Positions 22,467 through 31,480 of a stretch of 64,000 nt of DNA are shown one piece after another. The DNA is from Rhizophagus irregularis. Lineage: Eukaryota > Glomeromycota > Glomeromycetes > Glomerales > Glomeraceae. The DNA is taken from the NCBI RefSeq assembly GCF_026210795.1, contig NC_089436.1:3906001-3970000 (forward strand), in the 5' to 3' direction. Position 1 is the stretch's first letter; every line of letters begins with the position of its first letter. Under the pieces are notes generated by a model that saw only the letters and a program-made list of their open reading frames with translations, ran no database searches and had not been told where the DNA came from. The translations under genes and the position numbers were made by a program.

Positions 22467-22779
22467 GGCCACACAAATTACAAATTCAATTTTTCGGTTC
22501 ACGTAACATTGAAATTTAAAATCGACCCGGGGACCCGGGGTTTATTGTTTATTAGTAAAAAAGTTTATATATAAAATCGTGACATTTGATTGGTTGACTT
22601 TTAAAAGGGAGGAATTTATTTTCGCTCTAGAAGTTCTCAGCCGCGTGATAAACTTACCCGCCAATAAAATTACGTTCTGATCACATGATAAATTTTTTAT
22701 ATATAAACTTTTTTTTATTGAAATTTGAAAAAGTGACCCGGCCGGGTGAAGTGAACCGAAAATTCGAATTTGTGTGGCC
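22467..22779. mobile_element. 313-bp Harbinger-like MITE
   Basis: The ends are GGCCACACAAATT (left) and the same 13 bases on the opposite strand at the right end. The match resumes with TTTTCGGTTCAC after a 10-base insertion in the left arm. The flanking trinucleotide is TTA on both sides (22464-22466 and 22780-22782), the classical target duplication of PIF/Harbinger elements. The interior carries GACCCGGGGACCCGGGG and a matching G/C-rich word near the right arm. Non-coding. It is nested in the larger element starting at 22191. Confidence 0.75.
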
Positions 22780-22914
22780 TTATGATACGCTTTTTGTTTT
22801 TATATAAACCCTTACTTTGATGAGTTTGATCTTCCGATCTTCCTTTCTGTCTTTCCTTTCCTTTCTCTTTCTCTTGTCTTATTTTTGTTATTCTTTCTAA
22901 ATTTTTCTTCTTAC

Positions 22915-23250
22915 TTCGTCACCCCCTTTTAAAAACAAATTTTTTTTTTTCGTACCTCACTTTAAAAAAATTTTTTTTTCGTCACTCTCCTTTGAAAAAA
23001 AAATTTTTTTTCGTCACTCCCTTAAAAAAAAATTGTTTCTTTTATTCCCACTCTTCTTTTTTTTAAAAAAAATTTTTCTATTTCCTCTTTATAAAAAAAT
23101 TTTAATTTTTCTAACTTTGACGTCCTCCCTTTAAAAAAAAATTTTTTTTTAACTTTCCTAACTTCGTTATCCCTCTTTTTAAAAAAATATTTTTTTGGTT
23201 TATTCTTTATTCCCCTTTCTTCTTTATTTATATTTAATTTCATAGGCCAG
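22915..23250. repeat. degenerate T/A-rich tandem units
   Basis: About eight degenerate units of 28-45 bases of the form 'cgtcactccctt' plus an A-run plus a T-run (for example near 22916, 22951, 22979 and 23011). They lie inside the 1.8-kb element. The A-run/T-run pairs could fold back locally. Confidence 0.6.
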
Positions 23251-23409
23251 CAGATTTTTTTTGTGAGAATATTCAGTTTCTTTTTTCTTTTTTTGGGAGT
23301 CCTTTTCTTTTTGTAGGATGATTCAGGATTTTTTTCTTTTTTAGGTCAGTTCAAATTTTCTTGTTTTTTTGTAGGTTGGGTTCAGATTCTTTTCTTTTTG
23401 TAAGTTGTT

Positions 23410-23706
23410 TCAGTTTTGTTGCTTCAGAGTCTTCTTTTTTTGTAGATCAGTTTTGGATTTATTTTGTTGTTTTGGTTTCTTTTTCATTAGACGCCTCATA
23501 ATTCTTTCTTTTATGTAGGTCAGACATTCTGGAGTTCTCTTTCTTTTTTTGTAGGAATGCTGACCTTTGGTGACTTGGACGATTGCAGATACTATATGAG
23601 GGGGGGTTTTGTTTCCAATTTTTTTTTTTGTTCTTTTAGGTTGTTTGACTCCAAATGAACCTGAACTTGTTGCAATAGGTGGTTTTAATAAGGAGGGAAT
23701 TTTCAT
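23410..23706 (-). CDS. Lys-rich ORF in the TIR element, doubtful
   Basis: A 98-residue frame starting MKIPSLLKPPIATSSGSFG. It is strongly basic (KQPKRTKKKIGNK, YKKRKRTPE, RRLMKKKPKQQNKSK) with no identifiable fold. It could be the N-terminal DNA-binding piece of a lost transposase or an ORF kept open by the T-rich plus strand. No other exon was found to extend it. Confidence 0.3.
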   Translation of the reverse strand: MKIPSLLKPPIATSSGSFGVKQPKRTKKKIGNKTPPHIVSAIVQVTKGQHSYKKRKRTPECLTYIKERIMRRLMKKKPKQQNKSKTDLQKKKTLKQQN

Positions 23707-24103
23707 AATGTATTTGTACTTTGTTTATTTTTTATTTTTTATTTAATTTAATAAAGTGAAATTAGATTTATGTAAATACAATTATAGTAAACTGTAATGC
23801 AAATAGTAAATTCAGTGACCAAATCGTATAAATTTCGTGATAAAATCAGTGATCAAATCATGTAAATTCCATATAAATTCCGTATCCAAACCATATTTTT
23901 AGTGATACGGAATTGTGCATTTTTCCGTATCCTATTTATCCTATTATGATACGTTATTTCTAAGGAAAAAAAATCGTATAAAAACTTTATAAAAAACGTA
24001 TCCAATTTTTTTATAGGGAGAAAGTTCCAGAAATACTCCTCCAACTGCTATTTTAATTTTAATTTAAGGAATAATATTGATTTTAAGATAAGAACAAAGG
24101 GTA

Positions 24104-24119
24104 AATTTGGATCTAGCAT
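24104..24119. repeat. target-site direct repeat, copy 1 of 3
   Basis: AATTTGGATCTAGCAT. The same word recurs at 26769-26784 and, as a 15-base copy, at 30575-30589, bounding the two related insertions. Confidence 0.85.
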
Positions 24120-24531
24120 TTTATTTTATTTTATTTTATTTTATGTGAAGCCGGACAGCCAAATAAGCAGGATAAACTCCCATTGGAGACGATCCTAATT
24201 CTTGTCATCATCCCGCCAGGAACTAATAAAAGCTCAAGGAAGGACCCTAACTTCTAATTATATAAAAGGGCCATAGCTTATCCTACCACTACGACCAACG
24301 TAAGGATAAAGGACATCCAGAATAGTAAAACAATCTAAAAAAAAGATCCGTATTTTTCTTTTGACCCAAAGGCCACCAACCGTAAATACTGTCATGGTTG
24401 GAATGATTCACACTATTCTATATTGTTATCTAAATAAGATTAAAGGAGTACTAAAAGCATGATAGCTGTATACAAATAAAGAAAACTATATGTAAAAATG
24501 AAAATAATTGACTCTAAAGCTATTGTAAAAG

Positions 24532-24921
24532 TTAATTGTTAGTAGAGGAACCTGAAGGACCTGCTTCTGAAGAGTCGACAGTATCAGCAGGAATGTTACG
24601 CCTTCGTTTTAAGCGATCAATATGATTATTCACGGGTAGCGGAGCGAACTGTGATGTGGTAAGACGTTTATACGGACGTCTTTCAATTTCTTTGGAATCA
24701 TCAGAAGTGACGCACTTTGAATCTTCTTGCGAAGGATTATCAATATAAAACCCTCCATATTGGTAAGGTATGTAAAGTTCATCTTTTGTCTCAGGTGTAA
24801 CAACGGCAATGCGTTTGCCAAGATTAAAGGTATCGTTGAAAGCGGTCATTTCTTGGTGAAGTCGAAGTTGAAACTTACTATTATCTTCCGCCCTATGGTA
24901 TAAGGAAGCTTGTTTGGACAT
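24532..24921 (-). CDS. element copy 1, C-terminal ORF part
   Basis: 129 residues starting MSKQASLYHRAEDNSKFQ and ending in an Arg- and Ser-rich tail (RLKRRRNIPADTVD). It occupies the same place as the Pro-rich ORF of copy 2 (27193-27783). Function unknown; likely the last part of the element's single long protein. Confidence 0.4.
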   Translation of the reverse strand: MSKQASLYHRAEDNSKFQLRLHQEMTAFNDTFNLGKRIAVVTPETKDELYIPYQYGGFYIDNPSQEDSKCVTSDDSKEIERRPYKRLTTSQFAPLPVNNHIDRLKRRRNIPADTVDSSEAGPSGSSTNN

Positions 24922-25014
24922 ATATTGGTGATAGTAGTCAGATCTTAAAGAGTGCCATTTTTTAGCTCGGTCGCGACGAGCAAAATGTTTAACAGTCGTG
25001 CCGTGTAGGGCTGA

Positions 25015-25443
25015 TCACTGCTTTTCTTTTTCGATAATTGAGTCACCGATGTGGTCGGCTTCTTTTTGAAGTAAATTTCTACGTTCATCAAGAGATAATA
25101 CTGGAGAGGGAGGCGCAGCTTTACGTGCACAATCCAACCTATACATATGGGTAAACCATTCGCGAGATCCAGGAATAATAAAGTCACCTGTAGCGGTATA
25201 AATCGGTTCTTTAGGAATAATATCCTTATATTTTGATGGAAAAAACCCAGACAGAGTAGGGTTATACGGTTCCACCGTGTGAATTGGAATGTTAAAAGCG
25301 TCTTGATTATAAGGAATTTTAAATCCATAGTCAGGATAGTCAATACCATGGGTGTATTGAAGATGCTTAATCGGCTTGTAGATATATTGTGAAGGTAAAA
25401 ATAAAAAGCGGTAGCGTTGAGCGGTGATGAGTCTATGCCTCAT
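25015..25443 (-). CDS. element copy 1, middle ORF part
   Basis: 142 residues with HRLITAQRYRFLFLPSQYI and a Tyr/Pro-rich middle (HGIDYPDYGFKIPYN). No known domain seen. It belongs to the coding part of the element at 24120-26768; the copy-2 counterpart is not obvious. Confidence 0.35.
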   Translation of the reverse strand: MRHRLITAQRYRFLFLPSQYIYKPIKHLQYTHGIDYPDYGFKIPYNQDAFNIPIHTVEPYNPTLSGFFPSKYKDIIPKEPIYTATGDFIIPGSREWFTHMYRLDCARKAAPPSPVLSLDERRNLLQKEADHIGDSIIEKEKQ

Positions 25444-26024
25444 TGTATCAAGGCGATTATGTTCTTTGGCATGAAAGATTCATCTACATGCCCTACGGAA
25501 TCGTATTTCCTGTCTTTTCGCTGTTTTAATATTCTTACTTTGAGTGATTGAGAAGGTGTCCAGCCGTTTACGATACATATGCTTATTTGCATGATGTATT
25601 ACCGAACCTTTGGTACGAGCAAGATAAGATTCCTTATAACTGATACCCAGTCGTTGGGATATAATAGCTTTTTTCTTTCTGCAGTTCCATCTATCATGTA
25701 AAAGATTAGCATGTGAGCCTTTGTTATTGGCCAGAACTATAGTAGTTGAGGTGATGGCCTGATGTCCTTGTTTTCAGACATTATTGAAAGTGTCATTACG
25801 AAAGAAAGACGGTTGGTGCATAACACATGCACGTCTGCAATGAGACATAACAAAGGGGCTAGGAACATGACATTCTTCACACAAAGGATAAAATGGTGAC
25901 AGTGATTGTTGTTGAGAACAAGGGATATATATTCCAAAATAAAAACGATATTTCTTATAAGTAAAGTTGAAAAAAGTACGCATCGTAGTATTACGCTCAC
26001 GTGAACTATTAGCACGTGATGAAA

Positions 26025-26567
26025 TCATTTCTTTTCGAGCCAATAATCTATCTCGTATAAAAGGGAAAAATTTTTGTTGTATTTTGCGAGGTAAAACTCT
26101 TTGTGAAGAAAAAAAGTGTGTAAGCATACAACTATGTCATTCGGCGTTGAGCTCGTGTTGCGATAAGAGATAGGGGTACTTTTCATATGATAATCATTTG
26201 TGTAAATTTTAAAATGAAGATCATTGGTGTTTGGAGGTAGATCATCTAACTCGAAAAAGTAACTTCTTGATCGTCTGATTTCATAAATCTTGTTATATCC
26301 AGCCCGATATGGACGGGTCACGTGAAATTTGGAAAAAAAAACTTTCAACGGAAATTTTCCCACCGGAGAATGAGAAGACGAAATATGAGTAGAAGGTATT
26401 TTACTAGTAGAGGTGCAAAAAGGAGTTGAAGGAACGTGAGATATAATATCATTAGGAGCAGAAACTTTGTCTGGAACTCTTTTATTAGAGTGTTGGTTGA
26501 GGGTAGTGAAACCGTTATTCAGTTTTTCATAACTTTCATAGTCGTCTATGCGAATAAAAGAAGACAT
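26025..26567 (-). CDS. element copy 1, N-terminal ORF part
   Basis: 180 residues starting MSSFIRIDDYESYEKLNN. The segment HVTRPYRAGYNKIYEIRRSR, followed by SYFFELD and FKIYTND, parallels HVTVLDKDGYNKKYLHRIRN, then RYFLLELHP and FNVYTND of copy 2, which shows that the two elements share an ancestral protein. There is a Ser/Thr/Pro-rich stretch around residues 45-70. Function unknown. Confidence 0.4.
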   Translation of the reverse strand: MSSFIRIDDYESYEKLNNGFTTLNQHSNKRVPDKVSAPNDIISHVPSTPFCTSTSKIPSTHISSSHSPVGKFPLKVFFSKFHVTRPYRAGYNKIYEIRRSRSYFFELDDLPPNTNDLHFKIYTNDYHMKSTPISYRNTSSTPNDIVVCLHTFFLHKEFYLAKYNKNFSLLYEIDYWLEKK

Positions 26568-26768
26568 ATTCCCTTGGGTTTGGGTATAAAAAGAACAATA
26601 AAACCTCGCCTTATGCCCGAGGCGCCCTTCCGGGCCTCTTCCCCTTAAGAGTGTTTATAAAATAAAACTTAGACCAAAACCTACGCTAATTACTTTTAAT
26701 TGCTTCTTGAATTTTCTTTTTTTTTTTTTTTTTTGATTAATCGGAAAGGGGGAAGAGTTTTTTGATTT

Positions 26769-26784
26769 AATTTGGATCTAGCAT
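26769..26784. repeat. target-site direct repeat, copy 2 of 3
   Basis: AATTTGGATCTAGCAT, identical to 24104-24119. It is shared between the 5' end of copy 1 and the 3' tail of copy 2. Confidence 0.85.
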
Positions 26785-27192
26785 TTATTTATTTTATTTT
26801 ATTTTATGTAAAGTCGGAAGGAACTATCTAAGAGAGCATTAATCCATGAGAATAGGCCCAACATTAGTTCCATCATCCATTCCATAGAACGGACCCTACC
26901 TAATTGTTATATATAGACTGGTCCAACAACACGACCGATGAAGGAACAGGTACCATGAAATCGAAGACGAACAAAACTAAAAAAAAGAGTTCTAATCTAT
27001 CATGCGTATTTTTCTTTTAACTATTACTAGCTATTGTATGTAAATACTGTCATATACAAAATGATATATTATAAAAAGGTCCGTAAATGTTTTTTGGTGA
27101 GTGTATATAATTTGGATGTCTTTTAAGATTTGGGTGTATATATTTTGGGTGTCTTTTAAAATTTCGGTGTCTATTCAAATTTGAGTGTACTA

Positions 27193-27783
27193 TTATTTAA
27201 AAGGGTAAATATCCGACTCAGGCGTAGGTGGTAAATCATTTATCCTTCTGTGAGGTCGTGCAATAGGTCTTAGGGGTGAATCAGTGGTAGGTCGACTAGG
27301 ACCAGGTGGAGGTGTATTACAATTATCAACGATATCCGTTGAAGGGGTATTCTTTTTAGATCGAGGTCGTGCTATTCGTCTCAAAAGTAAATCGTTAGTA
27401 GGTTGATTAGAATTGGGTAAGGGTGTGTCATCATTAGCCAAAGCGTTTAAACGAGCTTTTTCTTTTGCACTTGGATAAACCATTGGCGGCAATGTAGGTT
27501 CAACAAGTAACGGAGCAAGTGTCTTAAAAGCAGTAGAATTTTGATGAAAAGTTGCCAAAGCTCGTGCGCCTTTATACTGAGCCCTCCTCAAAGCATAATG
27601 CGCAAGAGGATCAATTTGAGGTTGTGTGGGTTGACTAATAACTTGAGGAGGAGATGGTTGTCTAATAATAGGAGGAGATGGTTGTCTAATAATGGGGGGA
27701 CGTAAATTTTTGCGATCCATATAATTATTATAAAGCCTCTTGGCCTTCAAATAGCCATATTGACATTGAGGAATGTTGGACAA
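27193..27783 (-). CDS. element copy 2, Pro-rich ORF part
   Basis: 196 residues. It has a tandem PPIIRQPSPPIIRQPSPP motif near residue 30 and two related C-terminal segments (LLLRRIARPRSK and SPLRPIARPHRR), suggesting internal duplication. Pro- and Arg-rich, probably disordered and perhaps nucleic-acid binding. Likely the C-terminal part of the element's protein. Confidence 0.4.
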   Translation of the reverse strand: MSNIPQCQYGYLKAKRLYNNYMDRKNLRPPIIRQPSPPIIRQPSPPQVISQPTQPQIDPLAHYALRRAQYKGARALATFHQNSTAFKTLAPLLVEPTLPPMVYPSAKEKARLNALANDDTPLPNSNQPTNDLLLRRIARPRSKKNTPSTDIVDNCNTPPPGPSRPTTDSPLRPIARPHRRINDLPPTPESDIYPFK

Positions 27784-27918
27784 ATCATATTGCCTTCTAA
27801 CTTTATAAGCGAATAAATTGATGTTATATGTTTGAAAATAATAGTTCCGAGCATCACCACTAAAATTAACAGGTAGTGCAGGTAATTTTTTCTTGAGTTT
27901 ATTACGATTATTAACGCG

Positions 27919-28857
27919 TCATCGCCAATTCTTGGCACGTTTCTGGGTAAGTTGATCCAATAATTTATCCTCCTCAGATTTCTCATATGAGGGTTCCCGT
28001 TCCACAAGATGAGAAACTTTTTTAAATACCGTAGAATTTTCTTTTAATAAAAAGGGTTTACTATGATATAAGAATTCTTCATGTTTGATGGTCGACTTTT
28101 TTAAACGATTCCATCTTTTGACTTGTTGTGGTGTTCTATAATCGTAAAACTCAACATTTTTGTATTCTTTGTAAAAGGGTCTTGTTGTAGATTTACCTTT
28201 TCTATTATGTGTGATAGGTTCCATCACCGCTTTTAAATCGGAATTATTCTTTCCTTTCCATTCATTATAACGTTTAACAATCACGTTATATTTTAAACCT
28301 AAACGTGTTGAGTGAACTTCTTTCCATGGATTAAAGTTAACAGTTTTATAATCTTTTCCTTTCCGTTGTGTGGTTTTTGATCTTAACCCTGGTACAGGAG
28401 CAAAATGTTCATTGCATTGCCATTGATTATTTGGAAGTACAAAGGCCGCTGGTTGGGTGCAAATATCACTACAGCGAAAATAAAATCCAAGATAGATCAC
28501 GTGAGTTCCAGAACTGAACCGGATATAAGTTTTGGTTTGTCTATTTTTAGCCGAATAAAAAAGTCTATTTTTAATCGCTACTAATTTATCTATTAATAGT
28601 TGGCGTAAACGTTTAAAATACTTTTTCACAATATCAGGTGAAAATTGTCTGTTGATAGAAAATATAAACGCGAGATATGTCCCTATTAAGTAATTAAGAT
28701 TGATTTTTTTACTAGTTGAGTTGAAGATCCTCTGATGATCATTAAGCATATCAATATCATTGGTGTAGACGTTGAAAGAATTTTTCTTTGTTAAACAAAG
28801 ATCAGCATTAGGGTGTAACTCCAAAAGGAAGTATCTGCTTTTTTTGGTGTTATACAA
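27919..28857 (-). CDS. element copy 2, main ORF part
   Basis: 312 residues and the longest open frame in either copy. It contains RYFLLELHPNADLCLTKKNS, a basic helical stretch (VKKYFKRLRQLLIDKL) and a Cys/His cluster (FRCSDICTQPAAF, then WQCNEHF) that could bind zinc, then a Lys/Arg-rich C-terminal half (RKGKSTTRPFYKEYKNVEF). The similar cluster in copy 1 is at about 25830-25900. No catalytic motif recognised. Confidence 0.45.
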   Translation of the reverse strand: MYNTKKSRYFLLELHPNADLCLTKKNSFNVYTNDIDMLNDHQRIFNSTSKKINLNYLIGTYLAFIFSINRQFSPDIVKKYFKRLRQLLIDKLVAIKNRLFYSAKNRQTKTYIRFSSGTHVIYLGFYFRCSDICTQPAAFVLPNNQWQCNEHFAPVPGLRSKTTQRKGKDYKTVNFNPWKEVHSTRLGLKYNVIVKRYNEWKGKNNSDLKAVMEPITHNRKGKSTTRPFYKEYKNVEFYDYRTPQQVKRWNRLKKSTIKHEEFLYHSKPFLLKENSTVFKKVSHLVEREPSYEKSEEDKLLDQLTQKRAKNWR

Positions 28858-28884
28858 GGTACCACTACCTCATGTATCGCTAAC

Positions 28885-30186
28885 TAGAGTTTAGAACCGG
28901 TTCTATTTTCGAAAACTGAATTTAAAACGGGCGCAACCGGTTCAATCCGTTTCAAACCGATTTCGCAAAACCCGATTGAAACCGAATAACCGATTTGTAT
29001 ATATTTGATAATTCTGGCCAGAATTAAATGTGATCGGCATAAATCCTGCCAAGTTATAATTCCGGCCGGAATTACATCCCTTGTGTAACACAGTTCGAAA
29101 TTTTGTGGGACACAAATATCTATAATAAAATTTTGTGTAACATAACTTACCCGGTGGCTAAACTATTTAGCCGCAGTCACGTGATTTAAATTTCGTAATT
29201 CGGGCCAGCACTATAAAGTTTCAAATATTTTATTAATTAATTATAAATTTTATAATTATTTCTTATTATTTTATATTACGTCAATTTTAAACTTATAATC
29301 AACTTAGGAAAAATATTTGAACAATCAAATATATTAGAAATCTGTTCATTTCATTTATTATTATTCTTTTGATACTCATTTTATTCAATAAATTATCAAT
29401 TTAACTAAACCATTTGAATTAAAATTTTTATTCAAAAATCTGGTGATTATTTAGAGAATTTCGAATATGGATTTGGTTACAATAGTCTATTATTAAATCA
29501 ATAATTTCTTTAATTAATTAATTGTAAAATATTGTAAAAATATCAATTTTTTTTGATTTTTATGAATTTGAAAATCAAACTTGAAAATCTTAATCATCTT
29601 TCCTACATGTTGTTATAAAAAAAATTGAAAGAAAAAAAAATTGAAAATAAATTTGGGGGAAAGAAAAAGGATAAAGAAAGGAATCGGTTCAAAAAAAGGG
29701 AAATTTCCAAAAAAAAAAGGAATCTAAAAAAAAATAAGTACCGAAAAAAATTCTGAAAAAAAAGGACAATAATTCAAAAAAAAAAATATTTTTCAGTTTG
29801 GGAAAAAAAATTAAACCTAAACAGGAAAAGAATGAGAAAAAACAAATTTTTCGGTTTGAAAAAAAAACTAAACCGAAAGAAGAAAGGAAGAAAATTTTTT
29901 TTTCAGTTTGAAAAAAAAAACGAAAAATTTAAAATTATTAATCAAAAAAAAAATTCTAAAATTTCATTAACTGAAATTGTATTAGTTGATTGGGGATAAA
30001 TAGATCAGGTGGAGGCATGTCACCATTCACAAAAATTAAAAATCGGTTTTGATCGGTTTGAAATAACCGGTTAATCGGTTTAAACCGGTTTGAATATAAC
30101 CGGTTAACCGAATCGTAAACCGGTTAAATTTCGAATCGGTTAAACCCGGTTATAAATCCGATAACCGATTCCGGTTCTAACCTCTA
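28885..30186. mobile_element. 1.3-kb non-autonomous hAT-type element
   Basis: The ends are TAGAGTTTAGAACCGGTTCT (left) and, on the other strand, TAGAGGTTAGAACCGGAATC (right). The 8-bp duplication TCGCTAAC flanks it at 28877-28884 and 30187-30194, as for hAT elements. Both arms are crowded with AACCGGTT and ACCGATT words, plausible transposase-binding sites. The interior is AT- and A-rich and non-coding, and contains two perfect palindromes, AATTCTGGCCAGAATT (29020-29035) and TAATTCCGGCCGGAATTA (29057-29074). It is inserted in the second retroposon-like element, so it is younger than that insertion. Confidence 0.85.
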
Positions 30187-30574
30187 TCGCTAACTATATA
30201 TGGATTAAGCTTGTGAGTTTGAAACGAATAAGCAAAAATATTACGTATTCTGTGTAAATATTTCTTGTTGTAACCATCCTTATCAAGAACGGTCACGTGC
30301 GATTTAGAAACAGAAGCGTCAGAGGGTTTTATTTTCCCAAAGGAAGGTAAAATGTTCAAAGGTGTCATAATAATAAAACTATTTGGTATACTATTATAAA
30401 AACTCTCTAAAAGCAACGGGGTATATTAAGGAGAACTTTCTGTCAAGGCCACCAAGTGGTCCTCTCTCCTTTTTTACTAACAATAAAGGTTAAAAAATTT
30501 ATTTTTTTTTAAAAAAATAGGGTTACTGCGGAATTTATAAATTCTGACAGAAAGGAGAGAGAGTTTTTTTTTTT

Positions 30575-30589
30575 ATTTGGATCTAGCAT
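30575..30589. repeat. target-site direct repeat, copy 3 of 3
   Basis: ATTTGGATCTAGCAT, followed by unrelated sequence (CCCTGTCACCCTG). This is the right-hand flank of the original insertion site. Confidence 0.8.
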
Positions 30590-30779
30590 CCCTGTCACCC
30601 TGTGTAATGCTTAGGTCTCGCACCCTGTCACGTGATTTATGTTTGAAATTTAATTGGCTAATTTTTAATTAAAAGTTTACCGATTTGATTCACAATTTAT
30701 AACATTAAAAAAATGGTTTATTAATAGTCTTAATTTGATTATTTTATATTAGCAGATTATAAATCAATTCTTTTTTTTA

Positions 30780-31480
30780 AAGAGGGGGAATAATTAGGAA
30801 TAAAAGGATCAAAATAAACAAAGAAATAAATGAAAGTTAAATGAAAGAAATGAAGAAAAACAAGGTTTGAACAAAAAGAAATGAAAAGAAACGAAATTAA
30901 ACAAAAGTAGAGAAGAAAAATAAAAATGAGTGAAATGAATGATGGAGAAACAGAAATTAAGGTTGCACAAAAAGGAATAAAGAAGAAACAGAAATTGAAT
31001 GAAACTGATGGTAAGAATGGATCTGATGATGATAATGAGAATGGAATGGATGATAATTATGAGAAAATGGAACAGATGATGATGATAGATGATGATAAAA
31101 ATGGAATGGATGATGAAAATGAGAAAATAATGAGAACGAAATGGATGAAGGGAACAAAAGGATGAAGGAAACAAAACAGATGAAGAAAACGAAACAGATA
31201 AAGGAATGAAACAAATGAAAAGAATGAAATAAACAGAAATTAAACGAGAAAAAGAATGAAGGAAAATGAAAAATAAATGGGAAAACAAAAACAAACAAAA
31301 GGAATAAAGAGAAATGAAAACGAGAAGAAACAAAGGAAAACGATAATAAATGAAAAGGATTAAAGGGAATTGAAAATAATGAAAAGGAATGATGGAAAAT
31401 AAAAACAAATAAAAAGGATGAAGGAAATGAGAGAGAGAGAGAAAAAAATAAAGAACCACAGAAACACCACCCATAAAAAA
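30780..31480. repeat. 700-bp polypurine low-complexity tract
   Basis: The plus strand is almost purely A and G, with degenerate units such as 'gaaatgaa', 'gatgatgat' and 'aggaatgaa'. It gives long accidental ORFs on both strands (a Lys/Asp-rich one at 30926-31165, and Phe/Ser/His-rich ones on the minus strand at 30809-31474 and 30957-31298). I do not regard these as genes. Such strand asymmetry favours triplex or slipped structures. Confidence 0.75.

Larger units (their letters stand above)
22191..24018. mobile_element. 1.8-kb TIR element, family unassigned
   Basis: The ends are CCCTATAAGAAATATG (left) and, on the other strand, CCCTATAAAAAAATTGG (right), with the trinucleotide AGA next to both. 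Multiple subterminal copies of CCGTATAC, CCGTATCC or GATACG occur in both arms (22200-22430 and 23870-24005), as expected for transposase-binding sites. The interior holds a pyrimidine-rich region with repeated 'cgtcactccctt' units and one Lys-rich minus-strand ORF (23410-23706), but no recognisable transposase. A 313-bp Harbinger-like MITE is nested at 22467-22779. A 3-bp duplication is too short to prove the boundary alone; the long matching ends are the main support. Confidence 0.65.
24120..26768 (-). mobile_element. 2.65-kb retroposon-like element, copy 1
   Basis: On the minus strand the element runs from a T/A-rich start at 26768 to a 3' tail of repeated TAAAA at 24121-24145. It is bounded on both sides by AATTTGGATCTAGCAT. 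A long target duplication plus a short A-rich 3' tail is the signature of insertion by a non-LTR (LINE-type) machinery. The coding part (about 26567 to 24532) resembles that of the neighbouring copy in order and wording, but I see no reverse transcriptase or endonuclease motif, so it is probably non-autonomous or an ORF1-only element. The reading frame is broken in several places. A G/C-rich hairpin lies near the 5' end (26609-26635). The family name is unknown to me. Confidence 0.6.
26785..30574 (-). mobile_element. retroposon-like element, copy 2, split by a hAT-type element
   Basis: Same layout as copy 1: a TAAAA-rich 3' tail at 26786-26810 next to the shared target word, a coding part on the minus strand, and a T-rich start against the third target word at 30575. 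The 3' untranslated parts of the two copies share stretches such as 'gacagtatttac' and 'aaaagaaaaatacg' but are otherwise well diverged, so they are distinct family members. Without the nested 1.3-kb element (28885-30186) it is about 2.5 kb. The frame is broken in places. No reverse transcriptase motif seen. Confidence 0.6.

Noticed and set aside
24120-30574. An LTR retrotransposon or other virus-like element
   Set aside because: The direct repeats are only 15-16 bases and act as target duplications; there are no long terminal repeats and no reverse transcriptase, integrase or capsid-like motif that I can see.
30809-31474. 221-residue Phe/Ser/His-rich minus-strand ORF
   Set aside because: Produced by the polypurine plus strand; low complexity and overlapping other open frames.
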